Positions 9,940 through 23,054 of a stretch of 64,000 nt of DNA are shown piece by piece. The stretch covers positions 438,188-502,187 of the forward strand of contig JAMWFC010000065.1 in assembly GCA_027475525.1 (NCBI GenBank), written 5' to 3'. A program made the translations under genes and the position numbers. The stretch comes from Macrolepiota albuminosa (Eukaryota > Basidiomycota > Agaricomycetes > Agaricales > Agaricaceae). Positions within the stretch are counted from its first letter, which is position 1. Every line of letters begins with the position of its first letter. The notes beneath the pieces were generated by a model that did not search any database, was not told where the DNA came from, and saw only the letters and a program-made list of their open reading frames with translations.

Positions 9940-12390
9940 ATGTCTGGTTTTGCTTCTTCTGCCCTTCCTAACTTTCTTGCCAAAGCTTCCTATCTATTTG
10001 ACTGCGCTAAGGCTACCAGCACCGCCGATGCACCACAAAATGTTCCTGCTATAATGCAGCTTTATCAGCAATGGTTGGTGGTGCATGGCCCTGACAGCTC
10101 CTGGGCACGCAAAGCCGAAGTTCGTGAATGGTGCATGGCCCGGTACTGGGAGTATGAAGGTGCCGACTGGTTGCGTCCTTTTGTGAAGTCATTCGTAAGT
10201 TAGGTTTTGATTTCAATTTTTGTGGCGCTAAAGTTTGGTGCCTACACAGGCTCCTTCTTTATCCAACGAGATTGACACGTTGCTTGCTAGTACCAAAGTT
10301 AGCGAGGTGGGTTCCCTGTTATATCCTATGCCAGCGATTTTAACTTTTCCTTAGTCGGCCCAAACTTTGCCAACCCTCGCCACTCTTTCCAGCGCCCCTT
10401 CAACTCAAACTGCTCCTTCGTCTTCCGCTCCACTCGCTCCTTCCCTTCCTGCCTCTTCCATGCTTGGCAGTCCTTTTTGTGGTGCCACTTCGCCTACCCG
10501 TCCTGGCCCCCCTCACTCGGCCATCAAACGGATCACCGTTCCTGCCACTGAACCTAGAGTAGGCCCTTCCTGTTCTGTCCCCCATGGTTCTCTACAAAAC
10601 TTTGCCGTTGTTATTGATCATACCCTTACTACTCGTTCTAGTCCTCCCAAGCGCACGGTAAGTCCATCTTCTTATCCCTTTTTTATTACATTGTTAACTC
10701 GTCCCAAGGTTAACCTCCCTGCTCGCGGCGTTTCTTTATATGTTGTAAGCATTCGTTCCAAGATCGCTAGATCTTAGCACTTAATCTTTGATGGCCCCAG
10801 GCGCCTAAACAAACCATGTTTACTGATGCAGAGCTTCGTGACCTCTTGCGCCTCCGTCGCGATACTACCGTCATCAATACCGGACTACCCACTGGGGTTC
10901 AGGTCTTAGGCGCCAAGAAGAAGATTACTGTGTCTCCCCAAGATCGTCATGCCTTTTGAGAGAAGATTGGCGCTGTACGTTCCTGCTTGCTTCTGGTATT
11001 ATGACGTCGCTAACGCCGACCTTAGTGTGATAAATGTTGGGCTGAAAATGATCCGGAGAGTTGTTGGTTTCCTATGGCCTCCCTTCCTTGCTACCGCTGT
11101 GATGCTTTAAAATGGGGTTGCGCCTTCAACAGCATCTGCACTCGAGAGCGCGGTAAGGACGCTAGCATGCAGAAGAACTATGAGTGTGCTGTACTGGTCC
11201 ACAATGCGAGGGATTTTGTTCGCCAACAATGTGTACTAGCTGGCACTCACCAGCCCACGGTCATCAGCGAGGCCAGTTTAGCGCTTCCTATTACTCAGGA
11301 CAGAACTACCGTTGCCGCCCCCTTCGCCCGTTCCCCCCACCGTCCTGCCTTGTTGAAACGTAAGCCCAGGGTTGCTTCTCCTAGCAAAAGTCCTGGTAAG
11401 CGCCGTGAGTTAGCGCCCGCTACCCCAGTTATCTTGTCTACTGCTGAGCCATCCTCTGATGAAGGCGAGGATACCAAGCGGGATGCCAAAGGCGACGACG
11501 ATGACAAAGTTCCTTTGGAGCCCACCACTATTAACGTTGATGACTTGCTGGCGGTACACGCCATCCTTCTTCAAATCACTCCTTCACTTGCCACTAACTC
11601 CCGCCAGAGCAGCCCTAGCCATGAGCCGTATGTCTTCTTAGTTCCCCTTTGCTTTTTATCCCTTTTGACTTAATCGCTAGGACTCCAGTTCCTCCTTCTT
11701 TTCCTGTTGTCGTGGCAATACCTCCTGCTGAGGATGTGCCTATGGCCAGTGAAGGCGCTAGCCCTTCACCTGTCCCTGCCGTGGTTAGTGACTCGCCTGG
11801 TGTCCTCCTTACTCCCTCTGCGACTCTTTCTCGTAGCCCTTCTACCCTCCCCAGCACCTGCAAAACTTCCGAGGCCCCTCAGTCTGAAGAGACCCTGGTG
11901 CCTCAGAGTGAGCGCCGCTGGAGATACCTGCCCTCTTATGGCATGAGCCTTTCTTTCATCAGAGCCATGTCTCCCAGTGATGAGCGCTACGAATGGACAC
12001 CCCGCACCCCCGTTACTGTCTGGGTGAGTTCTTCCTAAGTTATTTTCTTCTCTTCTTGCTGATTCAGGTTAGTTCGATCCTTTCTAAACCCCTGCCCCCG
12101 CTATGCGCATCACTGGCAACGCTTTCCCGTGGCTTGGCAACCAGTTTTCCTATCCTGTCACTCCCCTTCATCCCGCTGGAGACCTTTGCCAACAACTTCT
12201 CCACGTTGATGAGGCTACCGAGATCGTTAGATGCAACCTGGCCCTTCTGCATCCTCGCATTGATACCTTAGCGCGTTGTGTGGCCCTTTTGCTTGGTCTT
12301 CATGATGATCTCACTGATGCGCTTGAGTGGCAAGCGAGTAACTGTATTCAGGACGGGGATTTGCTCCCTCTTCCCGCGTTTGATGCGTAG
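9940..12390 (+). pseudogene. Antisense accessory gene of element A with a double CX2C zinc-type module
   Basis: This spliced gene is antisense to A, starting 149 bp from the 3' LTR and reading toward pol. Exon 1 is 9940-10194 (85 codons; donor GTAAGT), exon 2 is 10250-10306, and exon 3 is 10355-10657 (Ser/Pro-rich). A later exon ends at donor GTACGT near 10975 and carries one in-frame TGA. The next exon, 11026-11627, starts exactly at a cysteine codon after acceptor CTTAG: CX2C, X8, C, X8, then CX2CX6C (CYRCDALKWGC). A basic and then acidic tail follows, with another exon at 11681-12023. A final leucine-rich frame reaches a TAG at 12388-12390, but its splice join is unclear. Zinc or nucleic-acid binding is an inference from the cysteines. 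The gene in element C has the same layout. Confidence 0.6.
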
Positions 12391-12934
12391 TTGCCGGCCC
12401 GTAGCACTTCGCTCTTCTTGGACTTTGATTGTGTGATCGGTTGATACGTAGTTCTTTGATGTAGCCTCCTTTATCTGAATAAATGCCCCCCCTCTTTTTG
12501 ATACCAAATACCTCCAGCTGTAAGCAATCAAAATAAACAAACTAAAGAAAAAAGGGGAAACACTCAGTAAATCATCACAGCGCAAAAACCCCTTTGCCGG
12601 CGTGGTCCAATTGCCATTACCATGCCAGACTAAGTAGAAATGGGTACTGTCTGTAAATAAATAAGCGGATCCATGCAAGAAGTATAGTATATTAAGAAAT
12701 AGAAAACCAGTAGTTGCTTATGTTTATTCGGTGATGATGTGAACAAGCGCTAAACATCAAATGTCAACTGCCTCTTTGGGCGGTCCCAGAATGAGTCAAG
12801 CGCCTCTGATTGGCTAGCACTCCTATTAGGGTCCTGGTTCCTTGAGAAAAGTCCTCGCACGCTGTCGCTAGTCGAAACACTTCCTGTGTCCTATAAATTA
12901 CTTGTGCATCAACTCGACTCCATCAGTCTTCACG
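12391..12934. other. Spacer between two antisense genes of element A
   Basis: No supported coding frame. The last 100 bp before the ATG at 12935 could hold the promoter of the next antisense gene; TATAAATTA lies near 12892. Confidence 0.3.
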
Positions 12935-13313
12935 ATGGCCACCCCGTCTGGTTGCGTGTGGACTCGAAGCTGTGATCATGCCTATATCACCATGGATCCT
13001 CCCACCTTTTTGGACCGGGCCACCTCATTCTTTCACCACTACCCTCCTGAGGGTATCTCTAAGTTGGCCGATGAAGTGGTTGAGTTGAGTCGTCGCTGCC
13101 AGCTCCTGCGTGCCGCTTGTGAAATTTGGGGAGACTCGTCCCCGTTAACGTGTTTCGGTATGGAGGCCGCATGGAGCCAGGCTTTCCATGTGCGTATGCT
13201 GCTATTCCTGGCGCATTACCATGTCCTTCTGATATTCGCCCCCAATCCAGGAAATCGCCACCGAGGACACGGCGGATCGCCTTCAGCTTTTGATGGAGGA
13301 AAGCTATTACCTG
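12935..13313 (+). CDS. Second antisense gene of element A, first exons (cut off before element B)
   Basis: ATG at 12935 opens an 85-codon exon (12935-13189) ending at donor GTGCGT. After an intron ending CCAATCCAG, a 21-codon exon (13251-13313) follows with donor GTTAGT, both in phase 0. The protein has a helical pattern with LDRATSFFHHYPPEG and a run of leucine/arginine (LSRRCQLLRAACE). A similar pattern (LDRLEMFFARMPPGS... RYRLLLALAQE) occurs in the short gene at 25541, so the two may be paralogues. Element B inserted about 300 bp downstream (TCATG/TCGTG target site), and I could not follow further exons. No known domain is recognised. Confidence 0.45.
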
Positions 13314-13619
13314 GTTAGTTACTGAGCTATCACCTCTCCTTCTTCCGTGTCCAACGGCATTATGCTTCCAGTCCCCTTGCAAGTATACCAGCGCTCGTCT
13401 TTTTCGTGGTCCCCTCGAGGGTCCAGCGGTTGTGAGCAAGCGTATTTCTTGGTTTGGCCCCTCTTAACTTGTCGCATGTCTGTCTTTTGCCCCTGGCTCG
13501 TGTCGCTTGAGTGAGGTGATTCCATCTTTTTTGTAGCGCCACTGGTCTGACAGATTCCCAGATTTTTGCTTCTCGTGTTGTAGTTTTATGAAATATATCA
13601 TTGTTATTGTGTCCTCATG

Positions 13620-13888
13620 TGAAACAAAGTCAAGTATGGTTTAGCCTTACAGTCACACTAACAGAACCAGATTGATAGTCGATTCTAGTACTACAAAGTA
13701 TGACAGTAAAATTGGCTGCCTTATGTAAGGCAGCCAGCATGTATGTAAAGTAATGACGATTCTAGTACTACAAAGTATGACAGTAAAATTGGCTGCCTTA
13801 TGTAAGGCAGCCAGCATGTATGTAAAGTAATGAGAACTAATTAATATAATTGTATATTAATTAATTAACTAAAATACAATATGTTACA
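13620..13888 (-). repeat. 3' LTR of element B (contains a 77-bp duplication)
   Basis: In plus orientation it begins TGAAACAAAG and ends ATGTTACA. The 77-bp copies at 13681-13757 and 13758-13834 account for the extra length over the partner LTR. About five substitutions separate the two LTRs. Confidence 0.9.
13681..13834. repeat. 77-bp tandem duplication
   Basis: Copies appear identical, inside the 3' LTR of element B. The other LTR has only one copy. Confidence 0.95.
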
Positions 13889-13900
13889 TGCCCCCCTTTG
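13889..13900 (-). promoter_or_regulatory. Polypurine tract of element B
   Basis: Minus strand reads AAAGGGGGGCA directly before the LTR start TGTAACATATTG. Confidence 0.75.
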
Positions 13901-14239
13901 AGACTGGTAATCAGTCTTGATGTAAGGAGGGACAATTTGTCCGGGTCACTAAGTAGGTCAATGTGGAGGCACGCTGGTCCTCCATGGCTTGAAAATGTCC
14001 AAGTCATCTGTCAAAAAATACAATGCCGACGTTAACCAACAGTATGAATTGAAAAAGAGATGAGCTGCCTACGATAATTACGCAGATGGTGGACACAACA
14101 ACTTGCAGACTGTATCGATCCTCATCTCATTGTTGATGTTAACCAAGGATGATGAGGCGACGGGGCCCGACGATGTTGAGGCTGTAGGAGCCTGAACTGA
14201 CGTTGAAGGGTAAGACGGAGAGGAGGGATATGGCCCATG

Positions 14240-16973
14240 TCAAGAACGGCGTTGCCATAAATCTCGATGGTTGGGGTTCATCCCCACCAGATAATACAGT
14301 CCACTTTCAAGGTACTCATGACCTTGATCGGATTCGCGGGCGAGTAGTGCGTGGAGACGAATCATATCATCATCTGTGGGCAGTTGCCAATTGTCCCACC
14401 GCGTGATGGCTGGGGGCTCTCCATAGATGTCCAGTCGACGATGACGTTCATCGTCGACCTCGCAGAACTGGTCGATGGATGCTGTGGCCACTAGGAACTG
14501 ATTTTCAAGGTAGACCACACCGAAGGTATAGGCGTGATCTACCCACTCGAGAGGTACATGGTTGGCTATCATAGCACGTAGCACGTCAGCATCGGTGATG
14601 TTGATGGCATTAGCCGCATCAAAATGTGGGGGTCAGAACTGGACGTCAGTCCAGCTCATGGGTACGAAGGGAGTGCTAGGGTTGGCAGCATCGTAATCAG
14701 CGACCGCCTCACGATACAGCCCAGGACGCATGATAATCAAGGCCAACAGCCTTGCAAAACGTCCCTGAGCTCTTCCCGAAGGAGACAGTCCATGCGTCAG
14801 GGTGTGGCCCAGGAGAGTATGCCAGTGAATGCGATACGCTCGATCTACTGCGATGCCATACACAGAATTCATCATCCCTGGTCGACAGAAGTAGAGTACG
14901 TTCTGCAACAGCTTGTCCAGATCGAAGGGTGAAACGTACACCTTCGGAATCAAACCTGGAAAGCGTAAAAAATGGTCTTCCGGCTCGGTCCTTCCATCGC
15001 AGGTACCCGTCTGGGGTTGGCATGACCACGATGTTCATGTGATGGGAGGAAAGGTCTAGAGGGGGCAAAATGTGCTCGTACTCTGGTGAACACACCAGAG
15101 TCATCGTCCTATCCCTCACTGTCGTGTAGTAGTTAATACTGATGCGCTGAAACTCACACAACAGATAGTAGGCCTCAGTGCATAGAGACACTGATGTGAA
15201 CTTGTTCTGCGAAAGCTCATAGAGCTTTTGCAACTGCTGGGGATTCATCGGGAATCCCCTCAGTACCGCACGGTTCAACTCCTTCGAGGTATGGTAATAC
15301 CTCTCTCCCTTCTCTTCCTCATGCGTCTTTGCGGCCAAGGCTTCATCGCTCACAAACACTGTATTGGTGAGCCAGGAGTAGTAAAAATGGTGGTTGAGTG
15401 CCCCGCCATAGAACCAATTGGACCGCTCCACCAACGTCCCGCTGACAAACACACCGAGGCCATCAGGAATACGGCCTGTGGCCTGCTCCTCCCAGTCTTT
15501 ATCGACCTTTGCCTGCTGGGCGGCCTCGTGCTTCTTCTGAGCCTTCCTCTTGCATTTCTTGTCTAAACGCACTCGGCGTTTAGCGGGGGTTTCTCCTTCC
15601 GAGGGGGTCTCATCTGATGACTCCCCATAATCACTCCTGTCGCTCAGTTTATTCAGACCGAGTGCAGCCAACGTGAGGAGTTGCCCTTCGACTTTGGCAT
15701 CCATCCTCGTGTCCTTTATGGGGACCACGGATGCATACGCCCTCAGTGGTGCCTCAAACTGCACCACTGCTCCAAACTGCATCACTACTCTGTCTGTTCC
15801 TCATGGGACACCTGCTCCAAACTCCACTTCTGACAGGACCACCTCATCCTGCCGCTTCGCCCCTGACTGCTGGAAAGGTGCATGTGTTGATGAGGACAGT
15901 CCTCGTAAACTATTGTCAACCTCCATGAGCTCGTCATGTAACTCGGCCGGACTCGGAGTGAGTTCTCCAGATTCCCGCACCCCAACTTCCGGTACTGCAT
16001 CACACGCTCTGAGGCGTTTTGCCTCAGGTTGCTCCTCCGATGACGACGGACGCTTCTTCATAGCATTCATGAATGTTTTAATCGTATTGTCATTACGCTG
16101 CTGCAGCATAACGATCTCATCAAGCAGACCCGTAATCACCACCTGAGCCACTGGATCCGCCAAAAATGTGTACTCCAGTGGCACTCGCTGGCCGGCAGAT
16201 ATGAGGCGTCTCCAGACTGCCTCTGCCTGAGGGTCCAACACCTCCGACAGCGTCCCAATCTCCTTTCCTTTCCCTTTCTCCGCATATGATAAGCGCCGTG
16301 GAGATGGTGCACAATGTGGTGACAGAGATGCTCGTTGGGGTTGACCTCGAGTCTGCGTCCTCGCTGACAGTTCATCCTGTCTGTGCCCTACTATATCCTG
16401 AGGCCCGCCTACTCGTTCCCCAGTACTCCTCAGAGGCGATTGCCTCCGGTCTCTTCTATACGTCTCTTGTGGGGGTGGCATCCTCTCTTGTTGTCGTCGA
16501 GGTTGCACCACCTCGCTCTTTCCCTGCTGTTGACGCCCCACATCGTCGTCCACGTCCATGGGTGCTACCTGTGGTGCAGTTAGTGCTTTCTCATCCGAAA
16601 GGAGTGTACTTGCACTCTGGGTCTGCATCTGCTGCATCGGCATTGGCATACCCCACACAACCTGTCCTCCCATCTGCTGTCCAGGACCAGCTGGCCCTGG
16701 GAAGTATGGCATCTGGAAAAATGGCGGATAAAACTGCGGAGGTTGTCCAAATTGGGCTGGGTTCTGTCCAAACTGGGACACCACTGGATACGACGCCACA
16801 GTCGGTGTCGTTACAGGCTGCTGAATGTTTTGCTGGGGGTGATCCCCCCCTCCTCCAGAACCCTGTGGGTTCTGAGGCTGCTGCTCACTGGTCGTACGCT
16901 GGTAAGGGTACGACATGGTAATACGAAAATGTCGACGTGTCAGTGGGAAAAAACACACTAAATTCCCCATCAT
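14240..16973 (-). pseudogene. Extra sense ORF of element B in the env position
   Basis: A separate frame begins after integrase; the likely ATG is near 16917 (MSYPYQRTTSE). It has a Gln/Pro-rich start, a charged middle with a helical segment and a KKRPSS patch, and a TGA at 15801-15803. It continues in the same frame to 14709, with a second basic stretch (KRRVRLDKKCKRKAQKK). A true frameshift near 14950 moves the frame for the last part, which reaches 14240 with another stop. The original protein was near 850-900 residues. It shows no signal peptide, membrane segment or other envelope feature. I do not recognise a family. Its position corresponds to env or accessory ORFs of other Gypsy elements. 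Confidence 0.6.
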
Positions 16974-17146
16974 CAGGTTACATAACCTGATCCAAATGCC
17001 AACTCCGCATCACGATCCGCCTTATCTCATCAGATAGATCAATCTCCATGTTATCTATTCGGAACAACCGTGATCTGATCCGGATCAAACACTCAGTTGA
17101 TTTGAGCTCCGACTGATCCGGCCTACATCTTATCACTGCCATCAAT

Positions 17147-20100
17147 CTAAGCACGTGAGCGCTTAGCAAGCTGATTTGGGTGCTTCACACCCTGCAGTTC
17201 TAAGTACCGATCCAACGCTGCCAACTTGGCACAAGTGTGATACAACTCCCATGTCGTATCACCCGCACTCCATCGTACCTCGAATTTGAGGTGCGTTCCT
17301 CCCTGCCACCGATGGCCCAGAATATCCTCGACAAACCATTCCTGTTTGTCACTGGCACCAAAATCATATGGCTCAGGTGTCACCCGATTAGGGAACATAG
17401 CATCATCGCTTGCATTATATCGCCTAAGTAACAATACATGAAACTTAGGCACAATCTGACGTGCTTGCAGAGCTGCAGGCAGCTCCAGAACATAGTTCGA
17501 TGTGCTTGGTTCTGCGACCAAGACTTTGTATGGTCCAATGAATTTTGGACACAACTTCCTCGCCCTTCCTTTCGGAAGATTCAAGTTTTCCGTCGACAGA
17601 TATACTAACGTCCCAGGCGTTAGCTCTGGTTCCTCACTCCGCCTATCATTTGCATGGCGTGCCTGTATAACACGCGCGGCAATGATAGCGTTGTGTGCAT
17701 TGGCTAGATTCTCCAATGCTTGCCGTGCAAAGTCCTTCACCCTCTTGTGAACGACTCCATCCGTCCTTAGTCCGCGCAGCATGGAGGGCATGTACCCTCC
17801 ATTGAGCTCGAACGGCGCATATTTTGTGGTTTCTGACACACTCACGTTGATTGCGAACTTGGTTAGCGGTATCCTATCTACCCAGTCACGTTGGTCCGGT
17901 CGGACCATTGTACGAAAGATCTGGGCAATACTTCGATTCACTCACTCTGTCTGTCCATCCATCTGCGGATGAAACGATGTGGACATGAGCAACTTAGTCC
18001 CCAAGAGCTTGTGAAGTTCTTGCCACCAGTGAGACATAAACTTTGCATCTCGATCGCTCACGATTGAACTTGGAAGGCCATGTAGCCTTACAATCTCCTT
18101 CAAGTAGATCCAGGATAATGCGGACGCAGTAATGGTTGTGTGCATCGGTATCAAGTGCACCATACTGGTCATTCGGCAAATAACCACCCAAAGGTAGTTG
18201 TAGCCTTTGGACTCGGGGAACGGACCAACAAAGTCCATTCCAATGGAGTCCCATGGCTTTGTTGGGATGGGCAAGGAGTGCAACTTCCCTGCTGGCTTCT
18301 TATTGCTGGTCTTTGACGGCTGGCAGACCTCGCAGGTCTGGCAGAACTGCATCACTTCTTTCTGCATCTGAGGCCACCAGTACCATTGCCTCAGGTATTC
18401 CAGTGTTTTGTTCGTCCCAAAGTAACCAACAACCTCATGCGCTTGAGTGACAACCTGCATGATTAATGTTCGGTCGCGTGGTAAGCACACCATGTCGTGC
18501 CCTTGAACATTTGTTATCCGGACCAGTCCTTTCTCATCCATGCTGAAGCATGGGTGGGAGTTTGCGTTCTGCCGGATTTCTGTGTAGAACACATCGCGGC
18601 TATAGCCCCTCAGTACCTTTCGTAGGTACTCATTGGTTTGAGGAACAGGAGGGTTACAATACTCTCCTGTAGGCGATAACACATCAGCGAGCGTAATGTT
18701 GTGGCCATACGGTCCACGACTGCTCCCAGTCCTGCCCTGGCATGGCATTGTCGCCTCCTTTGGCTGAGCCTGCTCTAATTGCTCAGCTTCTATGTCTCGC
18801 CCCTCTTGCCACTCCTGCAGTCGTCGACTGCGTCGCAGCTCGGTTGCTTGCATAGCACAAAGCTTGACCACATGCTCCTTCACCTCTCTGTAGCAATGGT
18901 ACGGAAGATCATTGCCCTGTGGATCAATACAAATATCCGCATCGACATAATCATGTGTATCATGGTGTTCACCAACTCTATCACTCTCAAAATACCTCAA
19001 GAGACAGTCGGCTACCTTGTTCAGTTCGCCTTTGACATATGTGATGTCAAAGTTGTAGCGAGACATATAATTACTCCACCGGCATTGCCGGGGGGACAAC
19101 GTTGCTTGAGTTTTGAAGAACTCAAGTGCTTTATGGTCCGTAATGATGTGGATCTTATATCCCATCAATTTGTCTTTCCACTTGAGGAGTGCCTCAAGTA
19201 TCGCCAATGTTTCAAGCTCATGGACCGCATAATTCTGTTGGGCCGAGGTGAACTTCCTCGACATGAACCCAGCCGGTCGACAATTCTGCCAGGAACTTCC
19301 CTGGCCATACATTGCTCCTACTCCGGTCTTTGAGGCATCACAGATGAGCCAAATTGGCTCATCACGTCTGGGATCTATGGGACGAATGACTGGCGTCTTT
19401 GAGCAGATCCTCTTGATCATCTCAAAACAGCATTGGTGTATAGGTCTCCATATGAATGGAGCTCTGTTCTGCGTGATGGACATCAAAGGTCCAGTATACA
19501 CTGTAATATCAGGCAGACAGTTGCCGATATAGTTCACTAGTCCCACGAATCTTTGCACATTGTTATAGTTACGAGGCACACACCATTCATGTATGCGATT
19601 GATTTTGTCCTGGTCAGGGTGAATACCCTGACTGTCAATCTTGTGTCCGAGGCAGTCTACTGTCTCGGCATATAGTTCACATTTCTTCCACTTGAGGTAC
19701 AGCAGATTAGACCTCAGTCGCTCGAAAATAACATGAAGATGCTCTTCGTGTTCTTCGATTGAATTGGAGTATATGAATATGTTGTCCAAATATATATGGA
19801 CGAACCTCCCAATAACATCCCGGAAGATGGAGGTCATCAACCTCTGAAACGTTGCAGGAGCATTACAATCTCCTATCTGCATGATGTTGCTCACATATGT
19901 TCCCGTGATCGATGAGAACACTGTCTTTGGGATATCAGACAAGCAAATTCTCACTTGCTCATAAGCATCCGTCAGGTCAATTTTTGACCTGAACTTTGCT
20001 CTTGCCACATCCTCTCGAATCACTTCCTGATCCGGAAGTGGCATCACGTCCTTTACGGTGTTGTCGTTGCGTTGGCAAGCATCCAATGCCGTTCTCAATG

Positions 20101-20353
20101 TACCATCTTTCTTTGGAATGCACAATAGCGGAGCAGCTTGGGAGGCCAGTTGGGCCTCCCACCAGTGGGCTCTCAAGTACCGATTGGTCTTGTCTCGGAG
20201 CTGCTGCTGCAACGCCATTGGACATCGCGGCAAATGATATTTATACACCTTATTCTCATCAATAAGGTTGATTTCATGATTGACCTCATGCCAAGGAGGT
20301 AACTCCTCCTTGGTTCCATTCAGAATATCCTCAAATTCCTGCTGCCACTGCAC
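17147..20353 (-). pseudogene. Element B Pol: RT, RNase H, integrase, chromodomain-like end
   Basis: The frame runs 20353-17942, with a single TGA at 17942-17944 inside the integrase motif DGQTE-stop-VNRS, then continues in frame to 17147. RT blocks include KIDLTDAYEQVRI and, at about residues 187-195, IYLDNIFIY: the catalytic YLDD is YLDN, a G-to-A change. RNase H shows LICDASKTGVGA, HELETLAI and TDHKALEFF. Integrase shows the zinc motif (H...CX2C), GMDFVGPF and VSDRDAKF. The C-terminus (WFVEDILGHRWQGG... FEVRWSAGDTTWELY) resembles a chromodomain. The stop is consistent with CGA-to-TGA at a conserved arginine. The protein is non-functional as it stands. Confidence 0.9.
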
Positions 20354-21042
20354 TCGTAGGTCGGAATGTCCTCCTTCATAAAACCACTGGTTTTACCTTT
20401 GCCCTTCCGGTCCACATCCTTGCGTGGACACCCAGACAGCTTTGCTTGTATAGCTGGGCAGCCATACTTCTCTCTGAGGGCAGTAATCCTCAGCTCACTG
20501 TCATCCGGCGTGTGCAGTCGCACAGGCACTTCCTTCTTACTTCTCCACGACGTCACAGACAGTCTGTCAAAGAATACCTCACTCGGTGGCGATATCTTGT
20601 CATCACTAGCCTGACAATATGACTCCTCCTTCGACGTCCATCGTGGTCCATTCCATGCATACATTGATGCCACTAGCTCATTCCACTCAGCAGGCATTTG
20701 TGGATCAGATGCCCATTCAAATGTGGGATGAGGTACCGGTTGATCACAGATTGACCAATTTGTATGTGTGGAAGATGCCTCGTCCTCCATCAGTCCTTGT
20801 TCGTCACCCGTTACTAAGTCCTCGACCTTCACTTGTGACAATGTTGGCTGGCACTCTGTGCTTGCCGTGTGCTGAGGCCACTTGTCCTCAGGCTTACCCT
20901 GCTTTTCACACTCCATCTTGGGGCTCTCCCCCCTCTTCAGAGTACGTTTGTACTCTACAGCTTTGCTCTCCAGCATCAACACAGCAGGACTATTTGTTGG
21001 CAAGCTTGCACAAGCTTGCTCCTCATCCTCTCCATCCTCCAC
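20354..21042 (-). pseudogene. Element B spacer region between protease and RT
   Basis: A roughly 240-residue acidic and basic low-complexity frame overlaps the start of the RT frame and is out of phase with it. It contains the RT-proximal region (RLHTPDDSELRITALREKYG) and a GKGKTSGF segment. No domain is recognised. The phase change suggests an indel near 20330. Confidence 0.5.
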
Positions 21043-21069
21043 CGTAGGCAGTTTCTTGCCTCCGCCTAG

Positions 21070-21582
21070 TCAATGTCGCCTGACTAGCACCTTCTTCTCT
21101 GTGGCGCGGTGTCGATGGAGACATCCATCGCCATTATCTATGGTCACTCGCACTGCAGGAATGGTGGTGCCATCCACCACTATCTCATTCTTCTTGAAGT
21201 CAAGCACAACCTTGTGCTTCCTCATATACAGCGTGCCTATAATCATGTCGTAACGATCAAAATTCACCACGTCAAGGTACTCTTTCGTCCTTGATTTTGC
21301 ACAGGTGATACTTGCCTGCGTGCCAAACTGTACTGCAGCTCGGCTGCCCACAGTACCCAATTGAAGGAGTAATGGCTCCTTCAATTCACTCACAGAAATA
21401 TCATGCACTTGGCAAAACTGAGGTGTCACCCCAGTAGTCATACTACCTGAATCCCACAAGGTCCAAGCCTTGTGGCCATTCACCTCAACGTACGACGCCA
21501 GACACTCCTTGTCTTTGCGCTTCAACACTGGCCTTATCAGCTTCTCCGGAGCCTTGCGAAGGTGTACTTTATACACCTTCAC
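21070..21582 (-). pseudogene. Element B retropepsin-like protease
   Basis: Residues around 60 read LWDSGSMTTGVTP, the catalytic DSG motif of retroviral-type aspartic proteases. It is followed about 70 residues later by DMIIGTLYMRKHKVVLDF, equivalent to the conserved I-hydrophobic-G near the end of the fold. It would release Gag and Pol products as a dimer. The frame is open over 170 codons and the upstream part joins the acidic gag tail at 21601-21789 across a stop. Confidence 0.8.
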
Positions 21583-21600
21583 ATTGGCTGCTCCAACTGG

Positions 21601-23039
21601 TCAGTCTAATGCGCTGGCCGGGTAGTCCGTCAGAGCTCCCATGAATTCTGAGTCTGACTCCCAGGCGTAATAGTCGTTGTTGTATATGTCAACCTCAACG
21701 TATTCATCATCTGACAACTCCTCTACCTCAGAGGCATTTTCATCCTCTGGTGCATCAAGACTGAGGTTCTCCACCTCTTCGTCTTCCACATCAGGTTCAT
21801 TTCCCGAGTCTATCCCTTCAGCATCTGGGATAGCATGTGGGCTGCCCGTACATATGCACGTGGCTTACCCATAGGCCATCCACCGCCTACTGGACATGCA
21901 TTCGCAAAATGCCCAGGCTGGCCACATTTGAAGCACTTATTCACCATGAAAGGGCGAGCTGCTTCAAACTTCGGTGGCCCAGTCGGTGTCAACACTTTAG
22001 CCTCACCAGCAGTCTGATGCGGCCGAGCACCCTCTCGGCACAGACCCCTCTGAACGTCCTGCGCTGTTGCATCCCTACAGTCCCCAGGCCGGTCACTACA
22101 GAAGCGTTGTTCCTGCCAAGGTGCTGCTCTTATCACGAACCTCAGGTTTGTATTGCCCACCATCTCTTTTTGACGGGCCCAGAAGGTGCCTACCTTTTAA
22201 GGCTCGGCCTTGTTCGCCAAACAAACCTTTGAGCTATGTAGCCCAAAGTGTTGTGCTATTTTGTGGGCTTGCTTGTAGCGCAACGCATGCGCTACAAACT
22301 CCTCAACAGTATTCACTTCGGGCGATAGCCCATCATCACAAATGAGAGACTCTCTCATTGCATCGGGTATCCCATGCAGGAAGGTATCGATCATTACCTA
22401 GTTGTCTGGGTAAATAGACATATTCTGTGCGTGGTCTATCAAGGTGTCATAGAAACCTTGAACACCCAATCGTTTGGTGTAGGACGTTGCAATGAACGCC
22501 TCCTGAGCATCCTGCATGGTAGATGCACTTACGAACCAGTTATACAGTTCAAGGATTACATCCTTGAACGTCCATTGCTGTTGTGCACAATTATAGTGCA
22601 AGACATGATGTCGAAACCAGGCCTTGGCCGGTCCGTCTAGGAACTCCGGGAGAACAAATACACGTTCTTGATCCAGACAATCCCCCCCATACTGGCATGC
22701 TGCCAGATGGTTACACACATCCATCGTCCAGTTTTCCAAGTCACTAAACTTGGACTCCCCTCTGTATGGTTGGATGTGTTTCGACTCCACCTTACACAGT
22801 TTGATACCTTCGGGAAGGTGCAATGCTACGCCTACCGCGTCGTCAATCATGCTACTGAGGTGTTGGTGCATATTCTCAGTATACACCTTTGTCGCCTCAG
22901 TTATCCCAGGTGTTTTATTCCTACCTTCTGCTGGAGGTACTACTGAGAATGCACGCACTGGTTGGTGACCTGTATAGTGCACTTTCCCTGCATCATTCCA
23001 ATGCAGTGGGCTCTTCTGTCCCCCTAGCCCTTCTGTCAC
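21601..23039 (-). pseudogene. Element B Gag: capsid-like region, zinc knuckle and acidic tail
   Basis: The piece at 23039-22398 carries the capsid-like Retrotrans_gag pattern (DLENWTMDVCNHLAACQ, FLDGPAKAWFRHHVL, LELYNWFVS). After one stop it continues at 22394-22197 (FLHGIPDAMRESL) and, in the same region after another stop, 22163-21810, which has a CCHC zinc knuckle CFKCGQPGHFANAC. A short acidic segment (21789-21601) follows and leads to the protease. The interruptions include stops that look like C-to-T changes. Confidence 0.85.
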
Positions 23040-23054
23040 CTGTCTTTCAGGGAC

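Noticed and set aside
14240..16973. Envelope gene in element B
   Set aside because: No signal peptide, membrane segment or fusion-like region is visible; position alone is not evidence.
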